Positions 34,376 to 44,722 of a stretch of 64,000 bases of DNA are shown here, in pieces. The stretch is taken from positions 186,001 through 250,000 of the forward strand of contig JASJFT010000024.1 in the NCBI GenBank assembly GCA_030770425.1, in the 5' to 3' direction. How positions within the stretch are numbered: the first letter of the stretch is position 1; every line of letters begins with the position of its first letter. This DNA is from Darksidea phi (taxonomy: Eukaryota; Ascomycota; Dothideomycetes; Pleosporales; Lentitheciaceae). A program made the position numbers and the translations under genes. A model generated the notes under the pieces. That model did no database searches. It was not told where the DNA came from and worked only from the letters and a program-made list of their open reading frames with translations.

Positions 34376-35187
34376 ATGGTCGAGCTACGCAAGCGCAAAA
34401 CGCCTCCGCCCGCGCCGGTGCGCCCTACGAAGAAGAAAGCCGCTCCGAAGAGCACGGTTGAGAAGGCGAAAGCCGCCGTCGTTGAGAAGGTGGAGACTGT
34501 CAAGGACACCGTTACGGGTAAGGGCAAGGCTAAGGGCGAGAAAGCCGCCGCAGCGCCCGCTGGAGGCGCGCCCAAGGTCGGCGATGTGATTGATCTTACA
34601 GCGTTCGGTGGTGAGATTGAGACGCATGAGGGCACGAAGACGACGCTCGCGAAGCTCGTAGCGGAGAGCAAGAGCGGCGTCGTGCTGTTCACGTATCCCA
34701 AGGCCTCCACGCCAGGGTGTAAGCGCGCCCCTAATTACACTCTGAAGAGAGCATACTAACGCGAATTGCAACAGGCACCAGGCAAGCCTGCCTCTTCCGC
34801 GACGCCTACGAACCTTTCACCGCCGGCGGTCTCGCCATCTACGGTCTCTCTAATGACAGTCCCAAAGCAAACACCACCTTCAAAACCAAGCAGAAACTGA
34901 ATTATCCTCTCCTTTGCGACCCCTCTCAGACACTCATCTCTGCCATTGGCCTGAAGAAGGCGCCCAAGGGCACTACGCGCGGCGTTTTTGTGGTTGACAA
35001 GTCAGGCAAGGTGCTTGCGGCTGAGGCGGGAGGTCCGGAAGGAACTGTCGCAGTTGTCAAAAAGATCGTGGATGGGCCGGCCGCACCTCCGGTCGATGCA
35101 GCAAAGGAAAACGAGGACGCGGAGATGGCGAACACTGCTGATGAGGTCGCTGATACGGCGGCTAAGGTTGATAGCAAGGAGGCTTGA
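34376..35187 (+). CDS. nuclear-type peroxiredoxin, BCP/PrxQ class (Dot5-like)
   Basis: Two exons, 34376-34718 and 34775-35187, give 251 aa. The first 65 residues are Lys/Pro/Ala-rich (RKRKTPPPAP, RPTKKKAAPK), a probable nuclear localisation region. The catalytic domain spans about 68-220: TYPKASTPGCTRQACLFRD places the peroxidatic Cys at 115 and the resolving Cys at 120, the BCP/PrxQ pattern; GLSNDSPKAN and YPLLCDPSQ are also typical. The intron splits the catalytic Cys codon. An acidic Ala-rich tail follows. It reduces hydroperoxides with thioredoxin. Yeast Dot5 is a nuclear relative; the nuclear role here is inferred. The start is in a strong context (ccaccATGG). Confidence 0.93.
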
Positions 35188-37106
35188 TTATGGCAAGGCT
35201 GTCATGAGTCTTACTCTCATTGGCAGCTGTTTCTACGTAGGATATCCGTTTTCTGTTTGGCGTTGGAGCGTCTTGGGTAAAAGGCCTGGTACTTTGGTCC
35301 TCAGAAGTGCGGGCCAGAGATTGAAGATCGCTTCTCTACTCTTAATATGAACATATTTGCTTCATTCTCTTGTTTACTCTCGACCTTGCTCTAACCCTCT
35401 ACAGTGTTTGTTACCATCCCGCTAGAAATGTCGGATGCAGGCATGACCTAAACAGAGCAACCCTCTCCGATCTTACCATGTTAGTATGCCGAGTCAGACC
35501 AACACGTGCGGACTCATCTCCCTACATATAAAAACCTCAAAATGTCTTCGCTGCTTCGTCTTCTTTTCTTTAACGAACGGTTTCCTTCGATAGTTCCATA
35601 CAAAGACCGAATGGCCGAAAGCCATGGAGACTATAGCGAGAGCAGAGCGCATTACTAAGGCTGGGGTACCAACTTTTGTAAAGCTAGTATAGAGGGGTAT
35701 CAGTACCTATTGTCCCATACTAGAGGCGCTGCTGTCTCACGCTTGCGACAATGTTCCTACCCCTGAGTTACGCGTTTAATATGGAAATATACCCAACAGA
35801 GTTAACAAACGCGAAACGGAGCTTCCGACGTATCTAGATACAGTTTGATCATTCATCATTGGCCTCAGTCCCCTGAAACCCAAGAAGATGGAGAGTTGCC
35901 TTCGTGGTGTCTTTGAAAATGTCGGAACTTAAGGTTTTGCCGATGGGCTCTTGCTTGCACAGTGGTACAGCGTATATTGGAAAGGTGCAAACCATTTACG
36001 ATAAAAGACCCTAACTTTTACACCTACAAAACCCTTTGAAATTCCTCGCAGCCTCTACACTCCATCCTTGATAGACATCGCGCACGTCTACTTCGAGAAA
36101 ACTCTTATATCTTCCAAAAACTATTGAGCCTGCGGACGGAGGCCTGGGGTCCGGAAAGGAGGGGACCCGAAAATGCGTACGTGTGTGCTTTTCAGCCACT
36201 CACAAGCAATTGTTCAAGCTCGTGGGGGTCTATGGAACTCTTGCTCTTTCACTAGTCGTGCCAGGACTACGCCTTTGTGTTCATCTTGAGTACAAAATTT
36301 CTCCAAAACCATACACAGATCTCAAAATGTTCAAGCTACACTGACACCAACGTTGTCTCTAGCCTGTTCTTTCATAACTGGTCGAGAAGCAAGGGCGAAG
36401 GTGTCCAGGCGAGTACTAGAAGGAAAGCTTGCAAAGCTTCTTACGTAGGTACTAATGCGATCCTACGTCTCCCACCGCAGCCTAAAAAGAAAGCTATTCC
36501 AACTGGAAAAACACCTGTCATTAAAAATGGATACTAAGAACGAATTTGGGTCCAGTTCATCGGTCCGTTGACTGTAGCTTTATGAGTCTACTGGTTACTA
36601 AACAACTTCACCACCCACCATCATGAGGATTGAGCACAAACCCAGCCATTGATTGATCATTACAGCTATCCATACGTTGTAGGAAGACGTACAGAAAGAC
36701 CATTTTACTCCATGAACTGAAGCGCTCAAAATGCGAGCCGATCCCACAATTCTTACGTATCTGGTGCTAATGCTGTTATCGTGGGTCGAGCATAGAGTGA
36801 GGATGCTTTTGGCATCTGATCGCAATTTCCTTGGTAGGCAGTACAAATGATAACATCTCAATCATTCATTCCATTGGTATATACGTGGCCATGCACACCA
36901 TCATACCATGCTTTCCGTGCTGTGGCTAGACTCATCTCCTGCGAGTGTATCATGCGCCATTTCATAGAGCCCTCATGCGTCCGCACAGAGCAACATACAA
37001 TGTCATCGATACTCTCGTATGCTCACCTCCAAGCATGGCTTTTCCACATCGCAACTGATTGACCGACTACGTTTAAAAGAGAAGCCTAACTGTATGCCCA
37101 ACTTAC
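35188..37106. other. 1.9-kb region without a supported gene
   Basis: No gene could be read on either strand; open frames are under 90 codons and lack domains. It separates the peroxiredoxin gene from the 3' end of the SPX-VTC gene. Confidence 0.4.
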
Positions 37107-40065
37107 TTACACCTGATTTAGCACCCATCGTAGCAACACAACATCAACGATGGCATTCCCCACAACCACCAGCGACACAGTCCCCTGGTGCAAGATCCCG
37201 AGCCTTTCCCTCCTGGTCTCCATACCAATAAGCGCAATGACGCAGAGCAGAACGTTGCATATCGTGCCAAAAAGCACTGCATACCCAACAAGTCCCCTCT
37301 CTTTTTTGCGACTAGTCATTGTCATCATACCTAGAATAATGCTAAGAACAGTGGCCATTGCAATGCAAGTGGTGTAAAAGCGAAATTTGGCGATTTCAAT
37401 CGACTGCCTGCGGACTTGAAGCTCGGATAGGAGTGTGCGTCGCTCGCGCTGTGATTCCCGCCAAGCTTCGACTTCGCGATGGGGGTCTCGAAAGGTACGG
37501 AACAGGCTACTAAAATAGCCTTTGTGGGATGGACCGTTGCTATTGGAGGCGAACGTTCCATACCCAGTTGGTGCTGCAATAGGAGACTCGTCTGCCGACT
37601 CGTCATCGCTACTTTCAGCCGTGGAAAGTAACGATGCCTCCTTCGGTGCTTCTCGGATGCGAAAAAGCTTCCTGGTCCTAGCCGCACAGGCTTTGAAGAA
37701 CTCCTGTCCCGGATATTTCCCTGGTTCATTGGGGTCAAGATAGATGTAGTAGCCGTCGTCGTCTGACTCTGGGTTATCATATTCGTTCCAGTAACGCTGT
37801 GCACCTGGTTCGGCTTGGATCAGAGGCGGGCATTCGGCGTAATGCTTTCTCTTCTTGCGAAAAGCTTGTAGGGGCGGTGGATCCACGAACTCGGGCGCTG
37901 AAGTAGCAGATGACTCCTCGTTTCGAGATGTAAAGGGACTGGTTTGACCTTCTGTAAGTGATGTCGTTGATGTTGACGTCTGCGGAGGAGAAGATTGGGA
38001 GTGCGACCCGGCAATACTGCTCGCCTTGCGCCGCTGCCGCCTTATCGGTGGGGGAAGCTTGCGTATATCGCCGTCCAGTAACGACAGCTAGCAGTGTTAA
38101 CAACAAATTCATCCGTTCGGGTGGCTCAGAATGTAGCCCACCGAAGCTCTCTTTCGAAGCAGGAAGAAATTTCGACATTGCTCCGGATTCAAGTAGTGCA
38201 ATGAAGGAATTAAGAAATGCACTCACCCATACAGGAGCAGACATTGCGCTAGGTTTGCAGCACATCCAAACCGCATGTGCTTCCAACGAAAACCCGCGCA
38301 CTCGCTCGACCTGCCTCCAGTTAGTTCATTGTATTCTCAACAATTGATACTGTGGCAACAAACTAGATGACTGCGATCCAGGGTCTGGATCAGCGCAGAC
38401 GAATGGTTGCCCTCTTGGCGAACCTCGAGCACAGCATGAGGGAACTTCTTGGAATCAGAGCGAGCGTCGCACAACCGACCCTCGCCACTCAAGTCCTTGT
38501 AAACTGAATTTTTCATGAAGATATCAATATCCAACGTCGCCCACGTTCCTCCAGCGCTGTTGTTATGGAGGCCAACGAACCGGGTGCGCTTGGAGCAAAC
38601 TCCAGCGATCGGCTTCACGTCTTCGTGTTCCGCAAGCCATTGACGGATAGTAGTAATACCAACATCAGCATCTTCATCCGTTCCAGAATGATCTTGCCAG
38701 TTGTTGAACGGCATTTTCGTATCAAGGAAAGCTGCGAGGTGCTTTCTCTTCAGCATGGCCAACCCGACACATTCGGTCCGTGGTTCAAGACCAACAACGA
38801 CAGCTGCATCGCCAGATGCAGTCCATCGTGCATTTCCAGCCGCTTTCACCTGTAGCGTTCCTGGGGTTTCTTCGCTAGAACCTATGGTACTAGCATTTTG
38901 CTTGATAGCAAACGACTCGGGGTGATCCAAGATGAGCAGGCCGATTTCGTCCGCGTTACCAGAATGTTGATCCGCATTCACAGAAAGCCTACGGCGCTTG
39001 GGGATTGCTGTGCGAGGATCATGTGGTGTGGACGAATTGGGTCCGAGATAAAGGCGCATTTGTTGAAGTAGGAGGACCTCAGCCTCGACAATATGGTCTG
39101 GATGGATCCAATATGTGGCCTTACTGCCACGAGGCCCCAAAGGTGTCATTGATAGCGCTAGATCAAAGTCCAGCTCGGTTCCGTCGGCGACAGCTTGAGC
39201 AATCCGAGAAGCAGGTGATGAAGCCTGTGCGCCCAAGGAAGGCCTGGATGCACCCGACGCGTCAAAGATAGCTCGCAAGGCGGCGAGAACATCAATATAT
39301 CTATCCAAGAGAGAACCCAGATCTAGCTGGTAGAAACTGCTTTGACTGTTCGTAACTTCGTCTCTGAATCGACGATCCAGCTCCGTATCGTTTGTCCATC
39401 GCCTGTACTTCTTCAGTATTTTGCGGAAGCCCATTCGCTGGGTGATCTGAAATCGTGATAGCGACCGAATTTCTTCACCGACCCTGTAGTACGTGTGAGC
39501 AAGTTTCTACAATCGGACAATGCGCGGGCGACGGTGTTTCTGGAGTGACAACGGCGGCGCAAAGGTCTGTGCCTCAGGCGCGGAGAATGGCACTGCCTTC
39601 CGTGTTTCTACCGTCGCCGACGATTGTAGGCCGCCCAATGCTTACTTGGTGACATCTGCGTCAATTTTCGCATATCTCTCCACTACCCGCGCCGGTAGGC
39701 GGCCGCCGGAGACCTCGGGTGCCCGTTGCGCGTGCAGTTGCGCGAGGCTCCTGCTAATATGTTCCAGCCTCCGTTCGATCTCGCCGCTCTTGCTGCGTAT
39801 GAAGCGATTGATGCGATCATGTTGGGCCTCCAGGGCTCGAAAGAAGGTGTCACCAAAGGCTCTCTCCGAGGTCCCGCCTTGGCCGGGGATCGATGTGGCT
39901 TTGCCGGTGCCCGAGGTCGTTTGATGCTTTATGATGTCTTTGAGGTAGTCATAGTCAATGTTGACTGCGGCGCGGGTTAGCTGGCAAGAGGTCACAGTGC
40001 GTCGGAGACTCACAATGGCCCCATTCTGGAATAGAACGTTGGCGCAAGGTATCGCCGTATTTCAT
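37107..40065 (-). CDS. SPX - VTC-like - DUF202 protein (divergent Vtc2/3/5 type)
   Basis: Five exons on the minus strand, 40065-40014, 39964-39646, 39483-38364, 38310-38227 and 38087-37107, give 851 aa in phase. Residues 1 to about 170 form an SPX domain (MKYGDTLRQRSIPEWG; NIDYDYLKDIIKHQ; FRKILKKYRRW), a polyphosphate/inositol-pyrophosphate sensor. Residues about 245-520 match the VTC tunnel domain in outline: TYWIHPD (247-253), FPHAVLEVR (471-479), SHLVERVRGFS. A disordered linker and three C-terminal helices (about 765-850) of DUF202/VTC1 type follow. The Arg/Lys-rich strands that bind polyphosphate in Vtc4 are not recognisable, so this is probably a non-catalytic subunit. Vacuolar membrane and polyphosphate synthesis are inferred from family. 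The first intron boundaries and a 162-nt intron are supported by phase only. Confidence 0.85.
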
Positions 40066-41091
40066 ATCCTGGCAAAAGACTCGTGGAGTCCAGAAGCAAG
40101 GGTTGCAGCAATTGCGCGGGAATGAAGTCTTTGTGTCGTGTTCCACAACAAAGCTCGGGTGCGACGATCAAATGGGCGGTTGGGGATTTTGAGAATCGAG
40201 GAAGTACCGACAGCACGGACTTGTCTCCGTGAGCACGCGGATTGCCGACAACGGTTGTGGGGGCAATGATGATTTGAATTGCTGGTGACCGGGTGGGCGC
40301 ACGGCGTGCAATTGGAAGAGAAATAGTGATATGCAGGGCGCCGTTGAGCAATGCGGGGTGGTGAGCTTTGAGGCTGAGTGACGCAATCGGCCGCGTCCAA
40401 CGAGGGAACGATTTGAAGCAATTACACCGGGGCGGGTGAAGACGAAGCCTTTGGGCGACACAGCGGCAAGACGCTCGTATATGGCCACAGCAGCGATGGA
40501 CGAAGACGTGAAGATTGAGCAGCCATCGGGCACACATTGCCGGGGACGCCCCTGCTCAACACATGCGAACTTATCTCTTGGGGGGGACAAAGAGAGGTGC
40601 ACGCGCGTGGACGGCCCTTTCAGACGTCGAGGATGGGCCTCTCCCTGTACCCCCACGGCAAAAGTCGCTCGGAGCGAAGGAGCATTATACATATGCGGGT
40701 CCATGCATGCAGATAGGCTCAAACGTTGGCTGCAAGCGGTTCATGGTCACGAGCCCACGTGCCTGTCCAAACTCTGAAGTGTTATTGCAGCGGCACCTTG
40801 CTACATTCCGCCATCGGCACCGAAGAGACGGTACTCCAATCAATCTCCCGCCAAAAGGGTACGGCCTTGCAGCCGTTGGACATGCATGAGTAGAAGCCTG
40901 GAACGAAGTACATCCAGATTGGAGCTTCCAACCGTTCTAACACTGGAGTTCAGCGGACACTCGAACATGTATGTCGACAGGATCGACAGGAAAACGATCC
41001 ATTCCACTCGCTAAACGCCAAGCTGCTATTTACAGAACAAAATACGCCTACCCAGACGGAATCGCGATGCTTTGAAAGTAGATGATAGGCA
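40066..41091. other. intergenic, no gene seen
   Basis: Upstream of the SPX-VTC gene and downstream of the Ilv6-type gene, both on the minus strand. Open frames overlap on both strands without domains. Confidence 0.4.
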
Positions 41092-42113
41092 TCAACCCGG
41101 CGGAAGTGTGCTCTGATCGACGACATCCGAAGCATCCTTCTCCTCCACCTCATTAGCTTCGTGGAGCGGGGAGCGGGGTAGTGCCATGAGACCTGCAGGT
41201 GATCAGCGCTTACTACCAAGGAGATGACCCCCGCGCATAGCTTACCTGTTCTCGCAGACTCGAGGATGCCAAAGGGAGCGATGAGCTTCATAAACGAATC
41301 GATCCTAGTCGATTTTGCAGACACCTCCACGATGCAGTTGTTGGTGCTAATGTCTAGCACTTTGCCGCCAAATTGATGCGTCATGAAGGTGATGGCGCGG
41401 AGGTGTTCGTGCTTGTGTCTGAGGGCCTGACTGACGGCCAGATTATTCGGGTGGAAGTCCTTCCTCAGAGAGTCGCGGGCTGCGTCTGCGATGAGGGCCT
41501 CTCGCTCCGACTCGGACAGCTCTTCCACCTCGGGCATGTGGGCCATCTCGCGGTGATGCGCGAGGAGGTCTTCAAAGTACTCGGGGCCAAGAGTCGAGAT
41601 CTTTGCAAGCAGGAGTTCGCGTTGTACAAGGGGCGATTGGCTGTAGTCAAGAACAGCCCACACGGGGACGAGATCCTCCAGCTGACGACGGGCTTGCTCT
41701 ACCACGCCATCCTGACCCTGGAGCACAATAGTCATGCGCGAGAGGTCGTCGACCTCGGTGTTACACACTACCAAGCTGTCAATGTTGAAACCGCGGGCGG
41801 CAAGGATTCCCGACACGCGAGAAAGCACACCGGGCTCGTTCTGCACCAAGCAGTTCAGGATGTGTCGCTTCGGCGGCGCTTGCGAGGGCAGCGGAGTCTC
41901 GTAAAGGATGCTGCTGACGGCGGCCTGGGCGGACCAGGCGGGAGGGCGGTCATCGGTCGGGAGGGGTGCGATGCGGCGGTGGAGAGCTTTGTATGCGAGA
42001 GCTTGAGTAGACGAGGAGCTCTGCGCCCGCTGCTGCTGTCGGACGGCAGCTGCGCTTGGCCGGTTCAGCCAACTGCGCAACGGCAGCGCCTGGACGGCCC
42101 GTCGAGAAGCCAT
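41092..42113 (-). CDS. ilv6: acetolactate synthase regulatory (small) subunit, mitochondrial
   Basis: Two exons on the minus strand, 42113-41246 and 41192-41092, give 322 aa, close to yeast Ilv6. The first 40 residues are Arg/Ser/Gln-rich (mitochondrial targeting). The first ACT domain is clear at about 82-150: HILNCLVQNEPGVLSRVSG then GFNIDSLVVCNTEVDDLSRM. A helical EVEELSESEREALIAD segment and a second ACT-like half (GGKVLDISTNNCIVEVSAK) follow. The protein activates the catalytic ALS subunit and gives it valine feedback sensitivity, in branched-chain amino acid synthesis. The last exon adds an acidic tail ending STLPPG. The gene is divergent from the KHDC4-like gene, with 248 bp between starts. 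Confidence 0.96.
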
Positions 42114-42361
42114 TGTATCAGTGGCAGCCTCTGCGAGACCAATTGAGCCTTCTTGGGGGAGCTGGGGTTGAAATAGATAAAAGACGGCCGCGAGCCTTCG
42201 GCCGGGTTGGGTGAATTTCGTGAGCGCTTCGCCGATTCCGGGGACAGGGATTGGTGGACGCACAGACCCGAGGGCTTGGCAACAGGACCTTCGATATCTT
42301 TTCCAGACAGCCTGACACCGCCCGTAACAACCACAACTCTTGCACCGCCAATCCGCGCACC
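42114..42361. promoter_or_regulatory. divergent promoter between ilv6 and KHDC4-like genes
   Basis: The two start codons are 248 bp apart and face away from each other, so this short stretch must serve both genes. No TATA box or certain binding site was recognised. Confidence 0.45.
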
Positions 42362-44321
42362 ATGTCTGACCAACACCGCTCGCGCTCGCGCTTCGACAGG
42401 GACGAGTCTGACCGTCCATCGCACTCGCGCTTCGATCGCCGCTCGCGGTCCCCCTCCAGCAGGGAGCCTGAGTCTCGTCGCGCGCGCAGTCCCGTGGGTC
42501 GCGGCACCTCGGACAGTCCGGCGAGCGCAGAGAAGAAGAGCAAGCTTGCGGGTGCGGCTGCTGCTGCGGCGGCGGCGGCTGCGAGGATCAATGCGCAGAT
42601 CCAGGCGAAGAAGGGCATCCAGCATGTTGACGTGCCCCCAATCCGCACTGTACGTTGCCGCGCGACATGCTGCCTGACTGTCGCTAATATGAAACAGGCC
42701 GTTAGTCCTCCGGCTGTCAAGTCGCCCAACCTCAATTCGGGCACGGCCGTCGCCGGCGAGACGTACCAGCAAGATGGCGACTTCATCAAGGACATAGAAA
42801 TCAATGATCTCCGTAACCGATACACACTGACCAAAGGGCCTGTACAAAAAAGGGTAATTAGCTTTTGCATCCACTGATTCTCCCAGGGCTTTTGCTTGGT
42901 CTCTTCCCTCTGGTCGTCTGGCTGCTCTATGCTGAGTGCGCTACGAGCCCAGAGTAGAGACCTCTGTCGGAGCTTCTCTTCTAGAGAACTAGAGCTTACA
43001 GACATCTAGCTATCCTACACTTTTGGCATATGCTGACCTCTATTGTGACATCCAGATTAAAGACGACACAGGCGCCGGTACGCAACCCCCGAAACATTGC
43101 TTAGCTTCTAGAGAAACCTGCTTATACATACGCAAGATGTCACAACCCGAGGCGAATATTACCCTGACAAGGCCATGGCCACAGCCGCTGTACGTCTATC
43201 TTGCTAAACTTTATATTTCAACAACTGACTTTGCAGAACCCTCCGCTGTATCTTCGCGTCACAAGCACATCCAAAGAGGGCCTTGATGCTGCTGTCAAGC
43301 AGATTGAGGATATGATGCAACAGGACCTGCCGAATCTGGTTGATGAGCGTAGATTTCGTCGCCGCGAGCCCGAGAACTTTGAGCGCGACGAGTTTGGTCG
43401 AGTATGATGCTGGCCTCAGAATCTACCGCTGAGCGTGCTAACGGATACAGCGCAAATGGCCCGAGGAAAAGCTCCCAGTCGACCTAGAACCCATCAGCGG
43501 CTTCAATTTGAGAGCACAGGTGGTTGGACGAGGTGGAGACAATGTCAAGTTCATACAGCAAGAAACTGCCTGTAAGGTCCAGATCAAGGGTCGCGGGTCA
43601 GGTTTCATGGAGTCTCAAACCGGCCAGGAGAGCGAGGAGCCGATGTATTTGCACATTGCTGGACCACGCCCCGAGGGTGTCGAGAAAGCAAAGGAATTGT
43701 GCGAAGAACTCCTTCAGAAGGTGAGAGCAGACTATCAGGAATTCAAGGAGAATGCGCCTCAGGGTCGATTTGGAGGTGGCGGTGACCGCTACTCCAACGG
43801 CCGCTCCGGTGGTTATGACGGACGTTCAGGAGGGTACGATGGCCGCTCGGGAGGTTATGACGGACGTTCCGGAGGCTATGGCGACCGTGAGCGAAACCAA
43901 AGCTACGGACATGGAGGATATGGCGGTCATGTCGGCCAGAATGACTTTCATTCCCCGGCACCTGCTGCTGACGCAAATACCCAAGCTGCCGATTACAATC
44001 CGTGGGCTGCATACTACAGCCAGCATCCTCAACAGGCCGGAGCGGATCCGTATGCTGCATATGGCGGCTACGAGGGCTATGTACAATGGTATCAGTACTA
44101 TGCCGCTCAACAAGCGAGTATGCAACAGTCGCCACCTCCTGGAACTGCAGCCGCTCCTCCACCACCTCCTCCATCAGAACCCGCTCCTCCCGGTGGTGCT
44201 CCTCCGCCACCCCCTCCATCCGGATCACCCCCGGCCTCCTACAACGCGGTAAGTGTTGAATTCCCCATACGACTAGCTTCTGCTAAACACCAATAAGGTC
44301 CCTCCACCTCCCGGTTTGTAA
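42362..44321 (+). CDS. KH-domain RNA-binding protein, KHDC4/BLOM7-like splicing factor
   Basis: Seven exons, 42362-42649, 42698-42853, 43056-43077, 43137-43189, 43237-43401, 43451-44248 and 44298-44321, give 501 aa, all phases consistent. The N-terminus is an RS-like region (SRSRFDRDESDR) and an Ala run. The KH region starts NDLRNRYTLTKGPVQKR, passes IKDDTGADVTTRGEYYPD and NPPLYLRVTS. A second KH-like unit contains LRAQVVGRGGDNVKFIQQ and CKVQIKGRGSGFME. The C-terminal part has four GRSGGYD repeats, YNPWAAYYSQ and WYQYYAAQQ tyrosine motifs, and Pro-rich runs, as in splicing-associated SF1/KHDC4 proteins. Nuclear pre-mRNA splicing is inferred. Exon 3 is 22 nt and exon 7 is 24 nt. Confidence 0.92.
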
Positions 44322-44722
44322 GTGTAGCGGACAAGGATAGCTAGCCATTCACTTTCGAAGTCTCAAGTACAGAACTTCGCAAGAGTGGCGTTTTGCAGCT
44401 CAGCAACGTGCGCCTTGCTTTCAGGAGAGGATATTGCGGATGATATGCCGCATGTCGGGTTTGCTTTGGCACATTTGATGGGTCCACTCCATGACAAGGA
44501 GACATTTGTACTTAAAATAGTGGTTAAAACTGATGCCCGTTGATCTCTCGCTTCATCTGTGCTCCTGGTATGTATTACCAGCAATAGAATTGTGTGATGA
44601 TTTTCCCTGGTCGCTCATTGGTCATGACTTCGGAAACTTAGCTCGGGCCGACCTCGCAACTATCGAGTTTTTGGGGCATTGTTTTTCGAATCCGCATCGC
44701 CTTGCGCCCGAACAACTTGACG
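44322..44722. other. intergenic, no gene seen
   Basis: 3' flank of the KHDC4-like gene and probable promoter of the aconitase-family gene. Confidence 0.4.

Noticed and set aside
38242..38244. Separate gene starting at MSAPVW for the three-helix membrane protein (37107-38244)
   Set aside because: Splicing upstream in the same phase links it to SHLVERVRGFS of the SPX-VTC reading; the joined 851-aa protein has the complete VTC-family layout, so these are one gene.
43078..43136. Start of an independent gene at ATGTCACAACCC (43137)
   Set aside because: Phase and sequence show it is exon 4 of the KHDC4-like gene (DVTTRGEYYPD).
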